This document shows positions 24,857 to 32,157 of a stretch of 32,157 nt of DNA, piece by piece. The notes below the pieces were generated by a model, which was given only the letters and a program-made list of their open reading frames with translations, had not been told where the DNA came from and ran no database searches. Made by a program: the position numbers and the translations under genes. Each line of letters begins with the position of its first letter. The first letter of the stretch is position 1. This DNA comes from Porphyromonas bennonis DSM 23058 = JCM 16335 (GTDB lineage: Bacteria > Bacteroidota > Bacteroidia > Bacteroidales > Porphyromonadaceae), in NCBI RefSeq assembly GCF_000375645.1, contig NZ_AQWR01000020.1, positions 1-32,157 of the forward strand, in the 5' to 3' direction.

Positions 24857-24896
24857 AACAAATCTTCCGTGGTATTGTAGCCTCGGAAGATTTGTT
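24857..24896. terminator. Hairpin terminator after the small bicistron
   Basis: A perfect 13-bp inverted repeat, AACAAATCTTCCG (24857-24869) with CGGAAGATTTGTT (24884-24896), closes a 14-nt loop 19 bp after the stop codon. The T tract is short on the plus strand (TTGTTG) and slightly better on the minus strand (GTTTTAG). Confidence 0.65.
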
Positions 24897-25013
24897 GTGC
24901 GTCTGGTCTAGTGCTACAGAGGTGAGGCATTTGATAATAATCCAAGGAAGCCTGTTACCTATACATCAGTAGAGGCACGAGGTGGCGAAGACCGATGTGA
25001 GTGAGTATGCAAC

Positions 25014-25038
25014 GGCTCCCAACCCTTTGTTGGGAGCC
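25014..25038. other. Isolated perfect hairpin in non-coding DNA
   Basis: GGCTCCCAA (25014-25022) pairs with TTGGGAGCC (25030-25038) around a 7-nt loop. It has no T tract and no adjacent gene, and lies about 100 bp before the second copy of the dispersed repeat. The rest of 24897-25140 holds no supported feature. Confidence 0.5.
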
Positions 25039-25140
25039 AAGTCGACTGAGAAGTATGTTGTTTTCTTATTATTTTACCCGTCGCTGGTCGTACTTCTTCA
25101 GACGGCAACTTCGCCACAGTCTGTGCGTATTGGTAGGGTT

Positions 25141-25250
25141 ATGCGACACTCGTCCCCGAGTCTTTACTTTAGGGCAATGAAGCGGTCACCCGCCAGGGTG
25201 CTTCATTCCCATCTCTTCACATAGAGCTTGAATAGTATTTGTACCACACA
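25141..25250 (+). repeat. Dispersed repeat, copy 2
   Basis: This stretch is colinear with 1-100. It has CTCGTCCC at 25149-25156, a hairpin with arms AATGAAGC (25176-25183) and GCTTCATT (25200-25207) enclosing CACCC/GGGTG, and TTGAATAGTATTTGTACCAC at 25228-25247. A frame that crosses it (24982-25224, GTG start) has no protein-like features. It lies just upstream of the glycerate kinase gene. Confidence 0.6.
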
Positions 25251-25319
25251 TCGCATCACTGTCGGTATGTCGGCACCGGCTTTTTCAGGGCAAGACTTTC
25301 TCGCTATATTGTGATCGCA

Positions 25320-26387
25320 ATGGGAAGATATCTCTTAGTCATTGACTCCTTTAAGGGGTGCCTCACTTCGCCGGAGGCTGAGGAGGTCGTCTCTGAGGCG
25401 ATCCTCAGCTGCGAACCGGATGCCGGGGTGATCTCGATCCCTGTCTCGGACGGCGGGGAGGGGATGCTGGATGCATTTCTGTCGGTGATGGGGGGCGAAC
25501 GGGTCTCTCTCTGGGTGACGGATCCGCTGGGGCGAGCGATCACCGCTGCGTACGGGGTCACGAGGGAGGGGGTGGCTCTCATCGAGTCTGCCCGTGCTGT
25601 AGGACTCCATCTTGTCCCGCCGGATCGGCGTAATCCGCTCGTGGCATCCTCGTATGGGGTGGGTGAGATGGTCGCCGACGCTTATCGGCGAGGATGCCAA
25701 CGCTTCATCGTGGGGCTGGGAGGCACCGCCACCTGCGATGGTGGGGTGGGTATGCTGCAGGCGCTGGCTGACGCTCTCGGGGTCGAGCGAGAGGCACTCA
25801 GTGAAGTGTTGTGTGACTGTCACTTTGTCCTGGCGAGTGATGTCACTAATCCTCTCTGTGGTCCTCACGGTGCGGCTCACGTCTTTGCTCCGCAGAAGGG
25901 CGCAACCCCTGCGATGGTCTCAGAGATAGAGAGCAGGATGCGAGAGCTGGCAGCACGTGCAGCTGACCACTTCGGCTACGATCGTAGCGACGTGCCGGGA
26001 GCGGGGGCGGCTGGCGGTCTCTGTTATGCCTTTATGCAATTCCTCGGGGCGGAGTGTCACTCCGGGATCGACCTGCTGCTGGAGTACCTGCACTTTGATG
26101 GCCTTATCCTCGGTGCCGACTGTGTGATCACCGGCGAGGGGAGTGCCGATGAGCAGACGCTGATGGGGAAGTTGCCCTACGGCATCATGATACGCGCCCG
26201 ATCTGCCGGAGTGCCTACATGGCTCGTGGCCGGTCGGATCGAAGCGAGGGATAAGCTGCTGGCTGCCGGCTTCGATCGTGTCGCCTGTATCAATCCATCC
26301 GGGACTCCGACGGAGGTGGCGACGAGACCGGAAGTGGCTCGGGCAAATCTGAGCAGAACCATACTCTCGCTCCTCAGAGGTGAGTAG
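25320..26387 (+). CDS. Glycerate kinase (GlxK/GarK type)
   Basis: A 355-residue member of the type-2 glycerate kinase family, which phosphorylates D-glycerate to 2- or 3-phosphoglycerate. Family blocks are IDSFKGCLTSPEAEEVV near the N-terminus, VSDGGEGMLDAFL, VASSYGVGEMVADA, VGLGGTATCDGGVGMLQAL, FAPQKGATPAMV, PGAGAAGGLCYAF and VITGEGSADEQTLMGKLP. The ATG at 25320 is chosen because the family fold starts right there (MGRYLLVIDSFKG). The in-frame extension back to 25239 begins with a non-ATG codon, is not conserved in character and overlaps the dispersed repeat. No clear promoter is seen; TAGTATTTG inside the repeat has one extra base. A bidirectional terminator follows. Confidence 0.93.
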   Translation: MGRYLLVIDSFKGCLTSPEAEEVVSEAILSCEPDAGVISIPVSDGGEGMLDAFLSVMGGERVSLWVTDPLGRAITAAYGVTREGVALIESARAVGLHLVPPDRRNPLVASSYGVGEMVADAYRRGCQRFIVGLGGTATCDGGVGMLQALADALGVEREALSEVLCDCHFVLASDVTNPLCGPHGAAHVFAPQKGATPAMVSEIESRMRELAARAADHFGYDRSDVPGAGAAGGLCYAFMQFLGAECHSGIDLLLEYLHFDGLILGADCVITGEGSADEQTLMGKLPYGIMIRARSAGVPTWLVAGRIEARDKLLAAGFDRVACINPSGTPTEVATRPEVARANLSRTILSLLRGE

Positions 26388-26415
26388 GGGATCTCTTGCC
26401 TGGAGTGAGAATAAG

Positions 26416-26455
26416 AAAAGGGGCTGTGTCGACCGAAGTCAACACAGCCCCTTTT
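26416..26455. terminator. Bidirectional terminator between glycerate kinase and gap
   Basis: A perfect 14-bp stem, AAAAGGGGCTGTGT (26416-26429) with ACACAGCCCCTTTT (26442-26455), continues with a GAC/GTC inner stem and a CGAA tetraloop. A and T flanks on both sides make it usable on either strand, as expected between convergent genes. Confidence 0.92.
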
Positions 26456-26502
26456 GACCTCTACTCCTCCGGGTGGGGGAGTAGCTTGTGTGATCTGGTT
26501 AC

Positions 26503-27525
<1,023 letters not shown>

Positions 27526-27565
27526 TTATGTAAAATCAGTTACTGGTGTCAATTGTTATAGAGAC

Positions 27566-27609
27566 TGCGGTGTGATCCGCAATCATCCATCTTTCGATGG
27601 ACAAATATA
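27566..27609 (-). promoter_or_regulatory. gap promoter box and hairpin leader
   Basis: The minus strand has TATATTTG (27602-27609), a full TAnnTTTG match. Immediately downstream, at the predicted 5' end of the mRNA, are two small hairpins: CCATC/GATGG (27587-27600, 4-nt loop) and TGCGG/CCGCA (27566-27581, 6-nt loop). Such 5' stems can stabilise a message, but that role is inference here. Confidence 0.6.
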
Positions 27610-27636
27610 ATTAAAAAAATCGGTTTGTCGTCCCTT

Positions 27637-28158
27637 TTAGCGTTTGAAAAGGCCTTTTCCTATTCCTTTGAAGATCCCTTTAGCTATGCCGCGCAGACCG
27701 CTCCCGGCTCCTCTTAGAGTGCCGGCAAGTAGGAGACTGCTGCCCACAGCCAGTCCGGTGGGAAGGACCACCTCCTGGAGCAGTGAGGACCAGGATGAGT
27801 CCTTGATCTTATCCATGATGGAGAGCTTGTCGCTCTCCTGATCCTGCCTGAGATCCAGCAGGCGACTGCGCTCATGCAGTTGCCCCTCACCGTCAGGATC
27901 CATGCGGATGATCCGAGTGCGTGGAGTGGCGGCGGGAGCTTTGATGCCGAGTGCGGAGCCCACCAGCTTAGCTGTCATAGGACTCTTGTCGGCGAGTGCC
28001 CTCAGAGCCTCTCCCTTGGCTACTTCGACTCCATCGGTACGGAGATAGTCGACGTTATTGAGTATCCTCATCTTACTCTCCTCCGATCGGCTCTCCAGTC
28101 GGTGCTTCTGTGCCTCCAGTCGGCTCTTGTAGTCCGGCTTGTATGCTTTGGTGCTCAT
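27637..28158 (-). CDS. Hypothetical protein with C-terminal membrane segment
   Basis: A 173-residue protein of no recognised family. The N-terminal two thirds are highly charged and probably helical (KSRLEAQKHRLESRSEESK). A hydrophobic segment (about 130-147, VVLPTGLAVGSSLLLAG) follows. The last 25 residues alternate Gly, Lys and Phe/Leu (GIAKGIFKGIGKGLFKR) and could form a basic amphipathic end at the membrane. It is the last gene of the operon with the holin-like and ytxH genes (33-bp gap), so a shared envelope or stress role is likely but unproven. Confidence 0.75.
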   Translation of the reverse strand: MSTKAYKPDYKSRLEAQKHRLESRSEESKMRILNNVDYLRTDGVEVAKGEALRALADKSPMTAKLVGSALGIKAPAATPRTRIIRMDPDGEGQLHERSRLLDLRQDQESDKLSIMDKIKDSSWSSLLQEVVLPTGLAVGSSLLLAGTLRGAGSGLRGIAKGIFKGIGKGLFKR

Positions 28159-28191
28159 AGTGTCGTCTCTCTATCTGTGAGTGATAGGTGG

Positions 28192-28746
28192 TTACTGGTC
28201 CCGGAGGTCATCCTCCTCTCTATACTGATGCACCTCCACGACGGGATGTCCCTCTCGCTCGGTGCCAGGGATCACAGACTCGCCGTGGACATCGGTGACG
28301 TCGGCCACCATCGTGACCGTAGCGGTCTCGCGACGTGCTTCGCCCGCCTCCTCGTGCTCCTGCTCCTCCAGCCGGTCAAGCTGCTCGGTTATGATCTTCT
28401 CCTCCAGTGCACCGATGATCGGCTTGCGGAGGAGTAAGAGAATGAGATCAATCAGCAGAAACAACCCTACCAGACAGCCAAATCCTGCTGCCATAGAGGA
28501 TACCGTCTCATAGGCGCCCCAGAGGTCGGAGGCAAAGATCATCGCAAAAAGAAGGGCAATGACCACCTGGAGAAAAAAGAGTGCCGCCAGCCCGAAGACC
28601 GCCATGATCAAGTAGTAGACTCCCCTCACTCCGGCAGGGACGCCCTTCTCGATTGCCTGGAGCTTCACCAGCTCGCGTTTGGCCTCCAAGAGTGTGAGAG
28701 CGTCAGACTTTACTTCATCAATGATTTGCTTGACTGTCTTTGCCAT
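28192..28746 (-). CDS. Phage-holin-family (DUF1469-like) membrane protein
   Basis: A 184-residue protein with the layout of the Actinobacterial phage holin family/DUF1469 (PF07332 type). An N-terminal helix (about 1-35, KQIIDEVKSDALTLLEAKRELVKLQ) is followed by two long hydrophobic regions (about 40-72 and 84-106) and a cytoplasmic acidic tail. Despite the name, chromosomal members usually accompany YtxH proteins and are linked to envelope stress, not lysis. The C-terminal tail (about 120-184) is very acidic and of low complexity. There is a 123-bp gap from the ytxH gene and 33 bp to the hypothetical gene. Confidence 0.8.
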   Translation of the reverse strand: MAKTVKQIIDEVKSDALTLLEAKRELVKLQAIEKGVPAGVRGVYYLIMAVFGLAALFFLQVVIALLFAMIFASDLWGAYETVSSMAAGFGCLVGLFLLIDLILLLLRKPIIGALEEKIITEQLDRLEEQEHEEAGEARRETATVTMVADVTDVHGESVIPGTEREGHPVVEVHQYREEDDLRDQ

Positions 28747-28869
28747 ATATATACCTTCACGTAAGGTTTATTCTTTACGAGATAAAAGACAAATGGGACA
28801 GCGAAGAACCCTCTGGAGGATACTTCGACCATCCCATCTGAAGATAAGTGGCTCTAAGCAGCAAGGGGG

Positions 28870-29289
28870 TTAGTCCTTGTTGATCTTTTTCTTGGCCTCC
28901 TCGGTCAGCTTATCCTTCTCCTCCTTGGCCTCAGCCTTCAGGTCCTCAAGCTCCTCGTCAGTCAGGTCTGCGACCTTCTGAGCGGAGTCCTTCACCTTAT
29001 TGCCGAGCTGAGAGGCGGAGTCCTTGACGGTAGAGTAGATGTCCTCGGCATCGCCCTTGATATCATCCACATAGCGAGAGAGGTCACGTCCTGCCTTACG
29101 GGCACGGATACGACCCTCGTAGTATGCGTCCTTGACGTTGCTCTTCACCTTGTCAGCGGTGTCGGAAACGTCATCGATCAGGTGGTTGCGACGGCCCTCA
29201 TCAGAGAGGTAGGCAATGGCGGCGCCTACTGCTGATCCCACGAGGAGACCAAGCATAAACTTCACGCCGGAGTTGTTATTGCTGCTCAT
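28870..29289 (-). CDS. YtxH domain-containing protein
   Basis: A 139-residue protein with a Gly/Ala-rich transmembrane segment (about 9-27, KFMLGLLVGSAVGAAIAYL) followed by SDEGRRNHL, the usual YtxH layout. The remaining part is a long, charged, Ala/Lys/Asp-rich helix with spaced repeats of VKDSA and VKD type (about 35-139), resembling LEA-like stress proteins. It is probably a membrane-tethered coiled coil. It is the first gene of the trio, with its own -7 box and a hairpin in the leader. General stress function is known for some family members; no specific activity can be read. Confidence 0.85.
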   Translation of the reverse strand: MSSNNNSGVKFMLGLLVGSAVGAAIAYLSDEGRRNHLIDDVSDTADKVKSNVKDAYYEGRIRARKAGRDLSRYVDDIKGDAEDIYSTVKDSASQLGNKVKDSAQKVADLTDEELEDLKAEAKEEKDKLTEEAKKKINKD

Positions 29290-29335
29290 AATTTCTGTTT
29301 TCTGTCTTATTTAGTCCTTGTTTAGTGCTTGTCAT

Positions 29336-29391
29336 GATAGGGAGTCTACCCCCTATCTTCTGTACAAATATACCTTTTTTCTGACATACAA
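29336..29391 (-). promoter_or_regulatory. ytxH promoter and leader hairpin
   Basis: The minus strand has TTG (29389-29391), a 16-bp spacer and TATATTTG (29365-29372). Seven bases further, the stem GATAGGG/CCCTATC (29336-29357, 8-nt loop) lies at the predicted 5' end of the message, as in gap. Confidence 0.6.
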
Positions 29392-29435
29392 CTAATTCTG
29401 TCGTTGTAAATAGTCCTAATAGACCCTGTCTATTC

Positions 29436-30284
29436 TTATGCACCCACTCGCCGATCCAGGTAGTCCTGCACCAGAGGCAGGTCACCCGGCTCGGTCTCAT
29501 CGGGATGGCGAAGCCGAAGCTGTGCGAGACAGATCCGAGTGAGACAGACATTGCGCCAGCCGACGATGTCTATTACCTCCATGTCGTCCGGGCTGATCCC
29601 GGTGTACTCATTGGTCAGCGCCTTGAGTGATCGGTAGTGGTGCCTCCAGTGCGGATCGAGTGCGGCGCTGAGCACCATGGTGCAGATCGCCTCCTTATGT
29701 TTGATCCAGTACTCTGCAGTCGGGTGGAGCCTCCGCAGGACAGCAAGCAGGATGCTCATGTCGAAGCGGATATTGTGGCACACGATCACGGAGGAGTGCT
29801 TGATTAGGGGCAAAAGGGTCTCCATGAGCTCTTCCTCGCTCTTTCCCATGATCCGAAGGGTATGCGTGTCGAGGTGATGGACCCTCATGGCCTCCTCGCT
29901 CCCCGCATCCAGCTGATCCACAAGCGCCACGCCGTGACAGAGCTCTCGATACCGGTCGTCCAGTCCGAGCCAGGCAGCCTGTACAATCCGATCCTCCCTC
30001 CCAGGCTCGATGGAGAGTCCCGTGGTCTGCAGGTCGAGGATCAGGTAGCGCGGGTAGAGCTCAGGATCCCTTGCTCTCAGCTCCGCAAGCTCAACCGGCG
30101 GTACTGTGGGAGGCTGTAACTGTCTGAGCAGATCCTTGTAGTCGATAGAGTGGGTCGACATTGTGATGATAGGCTTGCTGTTGCTTAGGTGGGACTTGCG
30201 TCGCGCTTTTCCTAAAATAATATCGCCGAGGAGCAGGATAACCAGCACCACGGCGATAATGATAAGGACTCCACTGAGGCTCAT
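29436..30284 (-). CDS. Membrane-anchored DnaQ-like exonuclease-fold protein, catalytic residues degenerate
   Basis: A 282-residue protein. An N-terminal hydrophobic helix (about 5-24) is followed by a basic stop (GKARRK) and a DnaQ/RNase T-like DEDD domain (about 78-255). Exo I reads LILDLQTTGLS (81-91): D84 is kept, but the usual glutamate of DxE is Q86. Exo II is intact in VCHNIRFDMSILL (168-180, D175). At the Exo III position, VGWRNVCLTRICL (241-253) lacks the His/Tyr and Asp of RHxALxDA. Two of the four metal ligands thus appear lost, so nuclease activity is doubtful. It lies 9 bp after proS and is probably co-transcribed. M42 is an alternative start that would drop the anchor. Confidence 0.75.
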   Translation of the reverse strand: MSLSGVLIIIAVVLVILLLGDIILGKARRKSHLSNSKPIITMSTHSIDYKDLLRQLQPPTVPPVELAELRARDPELYPRYLILDLQTTGLSIEPGREDRIVQAAWLGLDDRYRELCHGVALVDQLDAGSEEAMRVHHLDTHTLRIMGKSEEELMETLLPLIKHSSVIVCHNIRFDMSILLAVLRRLHPTAEYWIKHKEAICTMVLSAALDPHWRHHYRSLKALTNEYTGISPDDMEVIDIVGWRNVCLTRICLAQLRLRHPDETEPGDLPLVQDYLDRRVGA

Positions 30285-30293
30285 CGAAACAAA

Positions 30294-31775
30294 TCAGTAG
30301 GAGCAAGCAAAGAGCACCCGACGCTCCGAGGGCTTGCCGGTCAGGATATCCTTACCGGGCTCATCAGGCTGCCCAAGTGGGATGCAGCGGATCGTCGCCT
30401 TGGTTAGCTCCTTGATCCGCGCCTCTGTCTCGGCTGTCCCGTCCCAGTGAGCCATGACGAAGCCACCGGCCTCGACCTTCTCGCAGAAGTCGTCCCAGTC
30501 GTCGCAGCTATAAGTGTGCTCGCTGCGGAAGTCCAGCGCCCTCTGATAGAGATTCTCCTGGATCTGATCCAGCAGCTCCTCGACCCGCTTACCGATGCCC
30601 TCGTAGGGCACGGTCTCCTTCTCCAGCGTATCCCGGCGCATCACCTCGATCGTCCCCTCCTCGACGTCACGCGGTCCGAGGGCGAGACGAACCGGTACAC
30701 CCTTCATCTCATACTCAGAGAATTTCCATCCCGGCTTTTTATTGTCTGCGTCATCATACTTCACCTTGATGTCGTGATCCCGAAGCTCTTTGATGAGCGG
30801 CTCCACCAGCTTGGAGATCTGAGCCCGCTCCTCATCGCTCTTGTAGATCGGTATGATCACCACATCGATCGGTGCCAGTGCGGGAGGCAGCACCAGACCA
30901 TTGTCATCTGAGTGGGTCATGATAAGGGCACCCATCAGTCGGGTCGATACGCCCCACGAGGTGGCCCATACCAGCTTCTCCTCACCGTCCTTGTCGGCAA
31001 AGGTGACATCAAAGGCCTTGGCAAAGTTTTGTCCCAGGAAGTGTGACGTACCGCTCTGCAGCGCCTTGCCATCCTGCATCATCGCCTCAATGGTATAGGT
31101 GTCAATGGCACCGGCAAAGCGCTCGGTCGGCGTCTTCACGCCGCGGATGACCGGCATCGCCATCTTCTTCTCTGCAAAGTCGGCGTACACCCTGAGCATC
31201 TGCCTGGCTCGCTCCTGCGCCTCCTCCTCGGTGGCATGGGCGGTGTGCCCCTCCTGCCAGAGGAACTCGCTCGTGCGGAGGAAGAGACGGGTGCGCATCT
31301 CCCAGCGCATGACGTTGCACCACTGGTTGCAGAGCAGGGGGAGGTCGCGCCAGGAGTGGATCCAGTTCTTGTACGTATTCCAGATCACCGTCTCAGAGGT
31401 GGGGCGGATGATCAGCTCCTCATCGAGCCTAGCCTCAGGGTCCACGACGACTGCGGACTCATCCTCTGTAGCCTTAAGCCGGTAGTGGGTCACCACGGCG
31501 CACTCCTTGGCGAAGCCCTTGACGTGCTCCGCCTCACGGCTGAGGAAGGACTTGGGGATCAGGAGAGGGAAGTAGGCGTTGCTGACACCGGTCTCCTTAA
31601 ATGACTTGTCGAGGAGCTCCTTCATCCGCTCCCAGATAGCAAAGCCGTATGGCTTGATGACCATACAGCCGCGGACGGCAGCGTTCTCCGCCAGGTCAGC
31701 TTTGAGTACGATGTCGTTGTACCACTGGGAGTAGTTCTCTGACCGGGGGGTGATTGCCTTGATTTTCTTGGCCAT
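30294..31775 (-). CDS. proS: Prolyl-tRNA synthetase, archaeal/eukaryotic type
   Basis: A 493-residue class II aminoacyl-tRNA synthetase that charges tRNA-Pro. It is the short form without the INS editing domain. [18 protein letters not shown] and the motif 2 region [26 protein letters not shown] (about 155-180) are typical of the archaeal-type enzyme. The anticodon-binding domain follows ([15 protein letters not shown]), and the C-terminus ends in Tyr (ACSY), another mark of this type. The ATG at 31775 ([15 protein letters not shown]) is chosen over an in-frame TTG at 31787. A -7 box lies about 40 bp upstream. An insertion sequence ends about 40 bp beyond that box. Confidence 0.96.
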   Translation of the reverse strand: MAKKIKAITPRSENYSQWYNDIVLKADLAENAAVRGCMVIKPYGFAIWERMKELLDKSFKETGVSNAYFPLLIPKSFLSREAEHVKGFAKECAVVTHYRLKATEDESAVVVDPEARLDEELIIRPTSETVIWNTYKNWIHSWRDLPLLCNQWCNVMRWEMRTRLFLRTSEFLWQEGHTAHATEEEAQERARQMLRVYADFAEKKMAMPVIRGVKTPTERFAGAIDTYTIEAMMQDGKALQSGTSHFLGQNFAKAFDVTFADKDGEEKLVWATSWGVSTRLMGALIMTHSDDNGLVLPPALAPIDVVIIPIYKSDEERAQISKLVEPLIKELRDHDIKVKYDDADNKKPGWKFSEYEMKGVPVRLALGPRDVEEGTIEVMRRDTLEKETVPYEGIGKRVEELLDQIQENLYQRALDFRSEHTYSCDDWDDFCEKVEAGGFVMAHWDGTAETEARIKELTKATIRCIPLGQPDEPGKDILTGKPSERRVLFACSY

Positions 31776-31812
31776 ATTCTTTGGCAATTAGATTGAAACT
31801 ATGTTTAGGTGA

Positions 31813-31820
31813 CAAAGGTA
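31813..31820 (-). promoter_or_regulatory. -7 box for proS
   Basis: The minus strand reads TACCTTTG, a full TAnnTTTG match, 38 bp before the ATG. The -33 region (about 31840) still lies outside the insertion sequence, although no clear TTG is seen there. Confidence 0.6.
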
Positions 31821-31860
31821 CCACTTTTTGTAGATCCTTAGGAGATCCGAATCACAGCAA

Positions 31861-32157
31861 CAGGGCTGACGTTTTTGGGGAATGGGCTCACAGCTTGATA
31901 GATAGAAGCTCGGAGGGCTTCAGAGTGGCGTTGGTCCGGAATTGGGTGATGAGTCTTTTACCGCTTTTTTCCTTCATTTTGTCGACAAAGAAAAGAGCGA
32001 TTTTAGACATAATGTTGAAGTTCTTTGCCTCATTATTCTTCCTCTTAAGCTGCTGGTCCTCAAGCATCACCACGTCCAGCGTGTGGTGAAGGTGATTCTC
32101 TATTGACCAATGAGCCCTTATGAGGTCAAACACCTTCCCGGGGTCGGATAGTGATGA
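31861..32157 (-). mobile_element. ISAs1-family insertion sequence, partial
   Basis: Identified by its transposase C-terminus. The end of the element is placed near CAGGGCTGAC (31861-31870), which looks like a terminal repeat, but the other end is outside the window, so the exact boundary and target duplication cannot be checked. It lies just upstream of the proS promoter. Confidence 0.65.
31888..32157 (-). CDS. ISAs1-family transposase, C-terminal part (runs off the window)
   Basis: The frame is open to the window edge and ends at a stop at 31888, giving the last 89 residues of a transposase. The block LIRAHWSIENHLHHTLDVVM followed by EDQQLKRKNNEAKNF and IMSKIALFF is the conserved C-terminal part of ISAs1-family DDE transposases, including the glutamate in SIEN. 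The N-terminal catalytic aspartates lie beyond the window. No frameshift is seen in the visible part, so the element may be intact. Confidence 0.88.
   Translation of the reverse strand, partial: SSLSDPGKVFDLIRAHWSIENHLHHTLDVVMLEDQQLKRKNNEAKNFNIMSKIALFFVDKMKEKSGKRLITQFRTNATLKPSELLSIKL

Noticed and set aside
24982-25224. 80-codon plus frame with a GTG start
   Set aside because: It spans the hairpin at 25014 and the dispersed repeat, has no domain and no promoter or start signal. More likely part of the repeat than a gene.
28192-29289. Prophage remnant suggested by the holin-family protein
   Set aside because: No other phage gene is near. Chromosomal DUF1469/YtxH pairs are common in this phylum and are not lysis genes.

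Overview
This window looks like a chromosomal segment of a Bacteroidota bacterium, most likely Porphyromonas or a close relative. Three things point there. Many genes are preceded by a Bacteroidota-type -7 box (TAnnTTTG) and lack strong Shine-Dalgarno sites. The gene content is typical of the group: a SPOR-domain lipoprotein, an archaeal-type ProRS, a tricorn-like S41 protease, a LysO exporter split over two genes, and a YtxH/holin-like trio. AspA suits an amino-acid fermenter. The genus is inference. Almost all genes are on the minus strand; the plus strand carries one tRNA, a small bicistron and a glycerate kinase.

Layout. 1-230: one copy of a dispersed repeat and a terminator. 255-2402: SPOR lipoprotein and aspartate ammonia-lyase. 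2747-6058: serC-serA-DUF1015 operon. 6224-13886: tight operon trmB-mrp-nhaA-SGNH-SGNH-MBOAT, with housekeeping genes first and a probable envelope O-acylation module last. 14181-16648: dnaK and an HU protein. 17033-17105: tRNA-His on plus. 17220-21459: split lysO pair followed by a tricorn-like protease. 21654-23968: pfkA and a HAD phosphatase-hotdog thioesterase fusion. 24150-25319: a gene-poor region on the plus strand with a small bicistron of unknown function, several hairpins and the second copy of the dispersed repeat. 25320-27513: glycerate kinase and GAPDH, convergent around a bidirectional terminator. 27637-29289: ytxH/holin-like/hypothetical operon. 29436-31775: proS and a membrane-anchored, degenerate exonuclease-fold protein. 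31861-32157: the end of an ISAs1-family insertion sequence, cut by the window edge.

The central-carbon genes (pfkA, gap, glycerate kinase, serA, serC) share 3-phosphoglycerate as a junction. PfkA and GAPDH lead towards it, glycerate kinase returns glycerate to the phosphoglycerate pool, and SerA/SerC drain it to phosphoserine. No serB is present next to serCA; a DUF1015 protein sits there instead.

The most unusual non-coding signal is a family of three short arrays (2563-2628, 13995-14060, 24063-24150). They are built from ten near-palindromic units (core CTAATACCGGTATTAG) in exact 22-bp register. All have the same polarity, and each lies between an upstream gene and the promoter region of aspA, trmB or pfkA. 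I cannot assign them a function. Other points of note are the pair of colinear dispersed repeats, the DUF1015 gene with a ParB/SerK-like DGHHR motif, the exonuclease-fold protein with lost catalytic residues, and the HAD-thioesterase fusion.
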